A stretch of 64,000 nucleotides of DNA from Chrysemys picta bellii (lineage: Eukaryota; Chordata; Testudines; Emydidae). Each line of letters starts with the position of its first letter. Position 1 is the first letter of the stretch. The DNA lies in the NCBI RefSeq assembly GCF_011386835.1, contig NC_088794.1, positions 69,822,434 to 69,886,433 on the forward strand, read 5' to 3'. This document shows, one piece after another, positions 55,623 to 64,000 of this stretch. Position numbers and translations under genes: made by a program. The notes below the pieces were generated by a model. The model was not told the origin of the DNA. It saw nothing but the letters and a program-made list of their open reading frames with translations, and did no database searches.

Positions 55623-58594
55623 TTGCTAATTGCACTACATGCTGGATTTATAAATTAAATACTTAGTTTATCATATTGGATTTATCATTTAAATTAAATA
55701 AGCAATACCAATCTTGCTTCCTTTAGAAATCACTGACAAAACTCTTACTGCTTTCAAGATCAGGACTACAATTAGATATTTTTTTTTTAACTGATTAAAT
55801 ATTTCTACAGAATATTTTTGAGCCACACATCAAAAAATTAATTTTCACCTAAATTTCCTTTAGACTATAACTATTTCTGTATGAAGGCAATTTGTAAAGC
55901 AAGAATGCCGTAGAACAAAAGGAAATGCAGGATACTCCTTTTCCATTTGATTGTGTGTCAAATGGGGATCCCATGTCTTATGGTACTATATGCTAAATAG
56001 ATAAGTATGTTTACTGATCACAGTAGCTTTGCTCTGAAATATCTAGTGTTGTGCCAGATGGACTACCAGCCCGATCCAGTATGGCAAGTCCTATGTTCCT
56101 AGAAACTGATTTCCTATTGAGACAAAATAGATCTTCCTTCTATGACTTCTATGATTTGGTTAATTACTTTTTTTATGTATTGAGCTGGAATCATTTTGAC
56201 CTTTACATTTTCTCTGTCTCCCATGCAGCATAAGCATACAAACAGAATTGTAATTCACTGAGTTGATGATCCAATCAACACAAAACAATGCATATGAAAA
56301 GATTTTATAGCATGAGGGCCATTACATTCAGGTGGCTTATCTAAAAACAATGCCATGTTATGGGGCAGGTACTCAGCTAAACAGAGCACATGGGAGGCTG
56401 TCAGTCCCTGAGTCTCAGCCCTACATACAATTTAGAGCAAGCTGGGGTCTGCTTTAATTTTGCATCAGCCAGCAATAACTCCTCACTCTCCCCAGCCCCT
56501 GTATTAGAACCTGTGGGGAAGAGGAGAATTAGGAGCCAACTCTGCTGGTTCTATTCCCACTGGGGACTCAAACATATTGGCAGAATCATCAGTGGAAAAG
56601 TTAAGGACAGTCGCTTCATCCTTTGTGCTGCTCAGGAGGTGCAGGTATACAGAGGACTGGAGAGTCCAGTCCTAAGTGACACATGAATATATTTTATATA
56701 AAATACCCCATGAAATAAACTGTAGAACCATAAGATAAGTGAAATTATTATGCTCCGTTGATCACCTCACTAGTCCTCTGTCCACTAATTCATCTTCTCT
56801 GAAACTTATTCTGGCATTTTGTACTCCTCCAAAGTTTCAAATAAACCATCATAAATGTTTTTATTTTTTTAAAAATGTCAACTTGCCAGGGAAAATTTTT
56901 CTTCTCTTGCCAAGAATGGAATTTCCCCCAAATGTCCCCTGTCCCAGGCTTAGGATGGGCAATATTTTTTCTAGACATAAAAGTGTCACAATTTAAAAAT
57001 TCATAATCCTGCAGAACTATAAATGGGGGCCCATACTATTGCCTCTACTATAGACCCTTTGGGTTATTCCAGAACCACAGAGGAATAGTAAAACTAATTT
57101 ATACAATTACGCTAACTTTACACCACCCCTATGGCAGAGGTTAAAAAAATAACTTAAAAACTCTCTTAAATGTTTCTAAGAGATGTTTACTGATTGCATT
57201 ACCTTTATCCCACCCTCACACTATACTGCATATGCATGATACATGATACTGTGACGGTGGGATAAACTAAAATCAGCACTCATGGAATGACCAACAAAAC
57301 TCACTGCCAGCTTTGCTTCTCATGATCAAGGTGTACCCATCCCACATCTACGCTAACACAACTTTCATTTCAAACCACACCATTGTGTATTCCCTATACA
57401 CACTAAAGTGATCCAGTATGAATTTACTGCCTAAAGTAGACTTAGATATGAAAACATATTTGATAAGATTACCAAAATTAGACCCAAAGTCCAATAGGAA
57501 CAGGGGGACTAATGTAGGTTTAATATCATACATAAGTAATATCAGTTATCTAAGAAAGATAAACATATATTATAAAGATAAATCCATCTCTTGATAACTA
57601 TGCTGTTTGCTAGTAACAATAATCAGTAAATAAAAAAGGGTAATAGAGTAAAATTAATTTTTAAACTTTACAGCACATTATCCCTTAAGATAAATTTTAA
57701 AAAGCTACTCTCGAGCAACAGATTGTCATGCTGGAAAAGTTTGGTGTGTGGTAGAGCATCCACTCCTGTTCCGACTGAAATCCATGTGTGTAATTTTGAG
57801 ACCTATGAATAATTACGAACATTCTTATATTAAAAAAAAAATGAAATATGTGACCAAATTCTGTGCTAATCTAGGCCTCATGCAACCCCATTAACTTCAT
57901 TGAAGTTGCACAGGGCATAAATGAATGTAGAATTTGGCCCTCAGTTAGGAATTTAGGGGCTTGGTGTTATGAAGTGCTGAACATCTCCAGTTCCCAATAG
58001 GGTTTTTTAGTACTTTGCTGAATGTGCTCAGCACTTGGCAGGATCAGACCCATAAAGATAAAAGGTCAGTCCTCTATATATTGTGCTCCTGAAACTCCCA
58101 CTGAAGCAATTTGAATTTTGAGTGTGAAAGGAATCCAAGTCCAAGACCTACATTTTGGAAATGTATTTACTTTTTCTACTTTAAAAAGCAATAAAATATT
58201 ACATTTAATAGTAATCTCCAAGTGACAATGCAGAGAAGGCCAGATTGTGCTTAGCTGTACCACGCCATGCACTGTGGAATAGGACAGAGTAATGATCTCC
58301 CCTTACCCCACTCCTTCCAAAACCGATATTAAGGCTACCCAGAACATAGCTCACAATGTTTAGGGGTATGCAGGAGTTTCATATCAGTGGCTCTTCCTAG
58401 AGAAAATTAGCAAAAACTGGGCAGGCAGTGAGTGAAACTATGGTTCAGCCCCTACAGGCACCAGCCTAGCCCTTGGAGACAGGGAGATTCTGCACCCCAG
58501 AAAATGGTGTCATAAAATATTCCCCAGATGAGAGCTCCCAGAGGCACTAAGTTTGGGGTGCTCTGCATGGGGTGGTAAAGAGCATGCTCTAGTT

Positions 58595-58725
58595 CAGTGG
58601 TTTTCAACCTGTGGTATGTGGACCCCTGCGGGTCCACAGACTATGTCTAAGATTTCCAAAGGGGTCATCCCCTCTATTCGACATTTTTTAGGGGTCCACA
58701 AATGAAAAAAGGTTGAAAACCACCT
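58595..58725. mobile_element. hAT MITE
   Basis: 131 bp; CAGTGGTTTTCAACCTGTGG at the left and AGGTTGAAAACCAC at the right. Flanked by CTCTAGTT/CTCTAGTC (58587-58594, 58726-58733), an 8-bp duplication of the hAT nTCTAGAn type. Confidence 0.75.
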
Positions 58726-61089
58726 CTCTAGTCCCAAATAAATAGGTCTAGTCAGAACTTTTTAAAAAACAAACTCAGCTCTTTTTGATCAATAAAATCA
58801 GTAAATGTGTGTATAAAAATAAAATAGTGAGATCAGTCAGAAAAATAAACACTATCTGTCAGAGGTATTGAACAGAAATATAAAGTAAATTGCAGAACAT
58901 ACAACATAATGTAGACTTCTGTTAACAGAAAGCTTTATGGCTAGGATTCAGTCATGTGGCTTATGAACAGCCAAGTACAATACATAGAAAAAATGGTTTA
59001 CTGTGGAAATTATTCTGATTTGAATGTTTTGCGTGTAATTTTTTCCATTCCCCTGTGAATAAAAATTATATATAGCTATGTACAAGATAGTGGGTTTATG
59101 TTTTGCACTTAAAATAAATATATTAATGGAAATGAGCTTATTAAGTGGGATTTCAAAGTGAAAGAGGTAATGCAATCAGTAACTTTATGGATTACCCCTT
59201 ACTGAGATATCAATTATTTTTTAAATCTCTCTTTTCACATGTGCTAGACCACTGGGAACCTGTAATGAATACAGTAAGACTGCGATGAATATAAATCACA
59301 AATAGGTTTCTTAAATATATCCGGCCTGAGTGAATATTTGATTAAAATTTACTAAAAATTTCAATCTTAGGGCTTCATCTAGCTTTGCCTTCAGTGAATG
59401 CTAAGGATACTCAGCATCTCCCTGCATCATCAGACAGCTTGGTTTGAAAAATTAAAACAGCTAACCAGATGGCTGCCTGCTGAAAAGTCACCTAGACAAA
59501 GCAGTATTAGAAATAAATGTCTAACTTCCAAGACAGCTAAAGCTAACACTTCTCAGAGTTGGACTGAATCCAGAGATTAAAAAGCACTGTTTACATAGAC
59601 CATAGCATTCCACAACAGTCATTAGAGAATCAATTGTAGAGATAATGGGAATCAACAGGCAGGGGAGATCAAATGGGAAAAAAAACTAGGCCTGAATCAA
59701 AACCTCAGATACAAACACATCCAGATTTTGGGAGGAGTTGAATTGGATACATATCCAAACTTTTCTATTCAGGTCCATCCCTTTCATTTTGCATGAGTGA
59801 TAAGGAAAGCTCTATTAATAAGAAAGCTTTTTATGGATGTAATATTTACAAATCTGTTTCAAAGGGTAACTTTGAGGATTATCTCAAGACACCGCCCTAT
59901 TAACTCTGAACTGAACAAACTGATTACATTTTAAGGGCATGGCCTCAAAAGTATGACCATTTTCTTAACAGCATATTTTTCTCAAGACTTCACTTGGCAG
60001 ATTCCCTAGTGTGAGCTAGAGATCAGCAAAACACTAAATCTGTAGTATCTGGATTTGTTTTGCATGAAGCTAAGACAGAAGATGCACATAGCTTTAATCA
60101 TCTAAAGTGTCATTGACTGAATAGTAATGTTGAAATGCCATGAAGAAGTTAATCCCACTCTTATTTATGCAAAACAAACTGTTTCCCTGAAGCAAGCATG
60201 AGCATTAGAAACCGGCTGTCACTAATTTTATTCCTTTCCTAAGAATGTTTCTATTCTTAGCCTGTACAATTTTGCCAAGTCACTATACTGCAGTAAGAGA
60301 ACTGCACATCTCTCCCAAGAGATTACTGTACAACAACAAACTGCACTGGATTTCTGTAACCTTTCAAACAAAATCCAGTGCCTGAGTGTGTACTTAATTC
60401 ATATGAAACCACAGATGGTGATTTGTTCTCTGTGGATAAAATTCTGAGCAGAGAGCAGCATAGCATCTAGCCATTATAGGGCTTAAGAGGGACATTAGTT
60501 GTGCACATAGGCCTTGTGCTGGCCCTAAATACAGGGGTGAATTTCACCCTATCTCCATGCTGAAATTGGTGCAATGGAAAAGGCCAAAATTTCAAAACCT
60601 GAACTGATTTTTGGCACAAAAAAAGGAGACACCTGAATTATGTCTACTTTGGGAACAAAACACTACAGTTATAAAACTGTACCTGCAATCCTAATTTTGT
60701 GAGTAAAAAGCAGGGTGGTCCCATTAAGACTAGGATGAAAATCAGGCCATTTAACTGTGAACGCACCACTCTTTTTCTTTGGCTTTAGTCCTATTCTCCC
60801 TGCTGGGAGAATTGGTGAAGGAAAACAGGTTTGATCTGCTCCAAATTTAAGATGTGATGGTCCCATTCAGTTGTGCTGATGGAGGGGAAGTGGGAGTAAA
60901 TAGTATGGGGACATGGAATGGGAAAGTCATAGCTTCAGTGCACGTATTTCTAACTCTCAATGCCGTCAGCTGCAATTCAATGGAGTTTGAGGTTGAGAAG
61001 ACAGTTTGCTGGGAGTGGCAGGCCTATGGTGGTAGCCTTTTATTGCAGCAGGTTCACTCGGGGGCTGGGCTTAAACAAAGTATCAACTC

Positions 61090-62080
61090 CTGCTCTGTAT
61101 ATGGGCCTGGATCCACAAAGGGATTTAGGCGCCTCAAAAATCACAGGAACAACAATGCAAGCCACAAAGCCTGAGTTAGGTGGCGTCCTATACTCCCTGG
61201 GTTCTCTATACAATGTATCAGGAGAGATAGGTGTCTAAGAATGTGATCCACAAAAGCCAGCACGCTAGGCAGGGAGCCACCTAAGCTAGCCAATGGAAGA
61301 TGTGAAGGAGAGGGGTATATCTAAGCCCCATCCCTTTCACGGAGACAGGCGCCCAAATCCAGGCTGCAGGGAGGTCCCTATCTCTGCTTGTGATTCACAG
61401 CCAGGAACCCTCTCCTGGAGTCAGGTGGCTAAGGTACCTAAGTTGTTTCTTGTGAGAATGAGTTAGGACCTTGCTTCACTCCACACACAATGGTTGGAGG
61501 AGGAGGAAGAGATGCCCACCTAATGGTTTTTAGCTCAGTGCTTAGAGCATTTAAATACATCAGTAGTCATTGGGCGAGAGAGAGCAAGAGAGAGAATGAC
61601 TCTATAGCCTGATGGATAGAGGACTTATCCAGGAGCTGGGAGACCCTGGGGCCAGTTCCCCTGCTCCATTGACTCTTTAATTAATTATCCACAGTGGAAC
61701 AGCTTCCGTAGGAGAGACTGAAGAAGCCCCATACCAAAATATCCCATAGCCTTGGTCTCACATATCCCAGGTGAGTTCTCTAACCATTGGACTAAAATTT
61801 AAAGGTAGGTAATAGCACTCCCACCTCCTCCTCCAGCCAGATTCTAAATGAGATTTGATCCAACAGATGGCCTCTGAGCACGCCCACTGGATCAGGCTCC
61901 ATAGATGAGAAAGATGTTTCTCTTCCTAGCTTTCCCTGGTTTGTGGATTGCTCTGGGGATTAGGCAGGACATTGGTGTGAGGCAGCAGTACACGTGCCAA
62001 GAGACAAAACTTAGGTGCCGATGCAACTTTTACAGTGAAAGTTTTGGCTTAGAGTGAATTTAAGCACCTATAGTGCATAT
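61090..62080. repeat. composite repeat with tRNA-like modules, copy 2
   Basis: Same family as 33402-34105. tRNA-like pieces: plus strand 61528-61560 (TTAGCTCAGTGCTTAGAGCA, A-box-like), plus strand 61598-61665 (TAGCCTGATGGATAGAGGA and GGGGCCAGTTCCCC), and minus strand about 61735-61795 (TTAGTCCAATGGTTAGAGAA). Flanking text with TTTAGGCGCC, CTCTCCTGGAGTC and GTGATTCACAGC has counterparts at 33760-33860. Borders approximate. Confidence 0.5.
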
Positions 62081-62211
62081 CTGTGCTTTAATTCATAATT
62101 TTTTTGTGAGGGGAGACCTAAAATAGTGTGAAGTAAAAATTCTAATTACCAAAAGGAATAGCTAAGACCTGGTAAAGGGGGGAGGTCTCAGAGCCCAGGC
62201 TTCACCCCAAG

Positions 62212-62309
62212 TGGGAACATCTACACTGCTATTTTTAGCCTCAGAGCGTGAATCCTGCAAGCTGATCCACGCTCTGAGATTTGCTGCTGCAATGTAGACG
62301 TACCCCTAA
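62212..62309. mobile_element. short MITE
   Basis: CATCTACACTGCTATTTTTA on the left, GCAATGTAGACGTACCCC on the right; the interior pairs CAGAGCGTG with CACGCTCTG. About 98 bp. Confidence 0.5.
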
Positions 62310-62600
62310 ACTGTTTGTGCCTGAGTTTCCCCATCTAATCAAAGGGGCGGTAGCTGTAACACCTACCTCACACAGACATTTGAACATTAGTTAGTATTTG
62401 TTATTACTCTTCAAAGTGATATCCTCAGTCAGGACACAGATAAGAGATGCCGCTGATCAATGACTTTCACTACTGAATGCATTTGTGTTTCACTGCATTT
62501 GATTGGACAAACTACTTAAGATTCTTCCATTCCTCTACTGATTGAGCTGTACATTTATGAAGCAGCATGTTAGGGTAGCCTTCCCAGTGTCAGGCTAGAG

Positions 62601-63334
62601 CAGGGGTGGACAAACTTTTTGGACCGAGGGCCACATCTGGGTATGGAAATTGTATGGCGGGCCATGAATGCTCATGAAATTGGGGGGTGTGGGAGGCGGT
62701 GAGGGCTCTTGGGTTGGGCCAGAAATGAGGAGTTAAGGGTGTGGGAGGGGCCAGAAACGAGGAGTTCAGGGTGTGGGAGGGGGCTCTGAACTGGGGCAGA
62801 GGGTTGGTGTGTGGGGGTGGGGGGGAAGGCTCCAGCTGGGGGTGTGAGCTCTGGGGTGGGAGTGGGGCTGGGACCGAGGGGCTCAGAGGGCAAGAGGGAG
62901 ATCAGGGCTAGGGCAGGGGGTTGGGGCGTGGGAGGGAGTTAAGGGTACAGGCTCCGGGCAGCGCTTACCTCAAGCAGCTCCCAGAAGCAGTGGTATGTCC
63001 CTGCTCCGGCTCCTACATGGAGGCGTGGCCAGGCAGCTCTGCACGCTGCCCCGTCCACAAGCATAGCCCTTGCAGCTCCCAATTGGCCACAGTTCCTGGC
63101 TAATGGGAGCTGCAGGGGCAGCGCTTGGGGCGGGGGCAGCGTGCAGAGCCCCCTGGCTCCCCAACACATAAGAGCCGGAGGGGGACATGTTGCTGCTTCC
63201 GGGAGCCACACAGAGCCATGGAACGCACGGAGCAAGGCAAGCCCCGGACCAGCTCCCCGGCGAGAACTTGAGGGCCGGATTAAAATATCTGAAGGGCTGG
63301 ATGTGGCCCCCGGGCTGTAGTTTGCCCACCCCTG
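62601..63334. mobile_element. hAT non-autonomous element, copy B
   Basis: 734 bp; CAGGGGTGGACAAACTT and TTTGCCCACCCCTG are inverted ends. Flanks GGCTAGAG (62593-62600) and GTCTAGCT (63335-63342) share the CTAG core of a hAT 8-bp duplication. About 100 bp longer than copy A because of a local tandem repeat of a GGGCCAGAAA...GTGTGGGAGG unit of about 35 bp near 62715-62785. Confidence 0.7.
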
Positions 63335-63342
63335 GTCTAGCT

Positions 63343-64000
63343 GCTGTCCATGCTACCCCCAACTACACTGCTATTTTTAGCATGTTTGCTTGAGCTGAGC
63401 TAGCACATCTGTCTATCTACATTGGGAAGCAAGGTCCCAGCTGCAGTGTAGACATATTCTTAGAGAGAAAGCATTGTGTGCAGTCTTTCAATTGTGCTTT
63501 TGAATTAACTACTGCCTTGGGTTTTTATTTCATCTTTTTCCACTTCTAATCTTGGTAATTATGCCTCTCTCTCCTCCTTCTTGTTTCCTGAGGTTGACTA
63601 GTGCTGCCCAATATATAGGGGTTTGTGTTTATAGCAGAAGTGCCGAACCATTCATCATGTATGTATATCTGTTTCTTTCTTTTCTCTATTGACTAGCGTC
63701 CTCTTCCATCTTTTTATTCCTTTTGCTATATGGTAGAAGAGGAAGCCTCTTGATAATCCTGTCTGGGGAATCATACTGCTGTATATGCAGAAGCCAAAGG
63801 ATCAATATGAGAATGGAATAGAGTGCTTTTAAACAAGCAATAGAGTGCTTTTTAACAAGCAAGGTCTTATAGGATTGTTGCTGTAATAAAAACTCTACTC
63901 TCTCCAGACATGTTGGCTGGGTTGGGGCTGCTAAGGAGGCTAGGTTGTAAGATCAGGGAAGTGCAGAACAGATGTGCTTATGTCAGAAGAAAGGGCATTC
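63343..64000. other. intron end, MITE remnant
   Basis: 63370-63465 carries CTGCTATTTTTAGC and GCAGTGTAGACATATTCTTA, the end of a MITE akin to 62212-62309. Beyond that nothing is recognised up to the window edge. Confidence 0.35.

Larger units (their letters stand above)
54664..64000 (-). other. ANO6 5' intron, partial
   Basis: 9.3 kb to the window edge. I found no segment that reads as the expected upstream anoctamin exon (a stretch ending in Asp-Phe-Val-Leu-like text), so it is taken as a single large intron. Holds a Harbinger-like MITE, an LTR-like stretch, hAT elements and a tRNA-module repeat. 55626-58590 and 58727-61090 show nothing recognised. Confidence 0.45.

Noticed and set aside
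54664..64000. A further upstream ANO6 exon
   Set aside because: No minus-strand segment here reads as anoctamin N-terminus with matching phase 0 exit; open frames such as 60669-60866 have no family resemblance.

Overview
This is vertebrate nuclear DNA, most likely from a hidden-necked (cryptodiran) turtle. The evidence is two copies of a tRNA-derived SINE whose 3' tail resembles a CR1 end, as in the tortoise Pol III SINE, a long CR1 LINE relic, and many hAT, Harbinger and Tigger-type non-autonomous DNA elements. Features expected of bacteria (operons, ribosome binding sites, CRISPR) are absent and not expected.

Two protein genes can be supported, both on the minus strand and in tandem. (1) ANO6 (TMEM16F, calcium-activated phospholipid scramblase) occupies 21131-54663 as 17 coding exons. 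All have consensus AG/GT borders and matching phases, and they join into 2454 nt: 817 residues plus a stop. About 90 N-terminal residues are missing and should lie to the right of the window. The six residues that correspond to the family's calcium site are all present. Its 3' UTR probably runs down to about 16945. (2) Downstream of ANO6 lies an intact P2Y-like class A GPCR. Its large coding block (4538-5518) has no ATG of its own. It joins in frame to a 21-nt first coding exon at 8244-8264 (ATG followed by seven codons and a GTAAGT donor), giving a 333-residue seven-transmembrane receptor. I cannot assign it to a named subfamily.

Layout from left to right: 1-4320 intergenic with a hAT transposase relic, a Harbinger-like MITE and a retroposon end; 4323-8264 GPCR gene; 8265-16945 intergenic, with repeats and a palindromic retroposon at its right end; 16945-21130 probable ANO6 3' UTR, which carries a U2 snRNA-like fragment and a SINE; 21131-54663 ANO6 exons and introns (CR1 with a solo LTR inside it, Tigger-like, hAT and foldback elements); 54664-64000 the 5' intron of ANO6, with repeats and no further coding exon that I can see.

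The most interesting items are the micro-exon GPCR of unresolved identity next to ANO6, two target-site-flanked retroposons each holding a near-perfect inverted copy of their own 3' segment, two repeats built of several tRNA-like modules, and a foldback of about 630 bp in an ANO6 intron.
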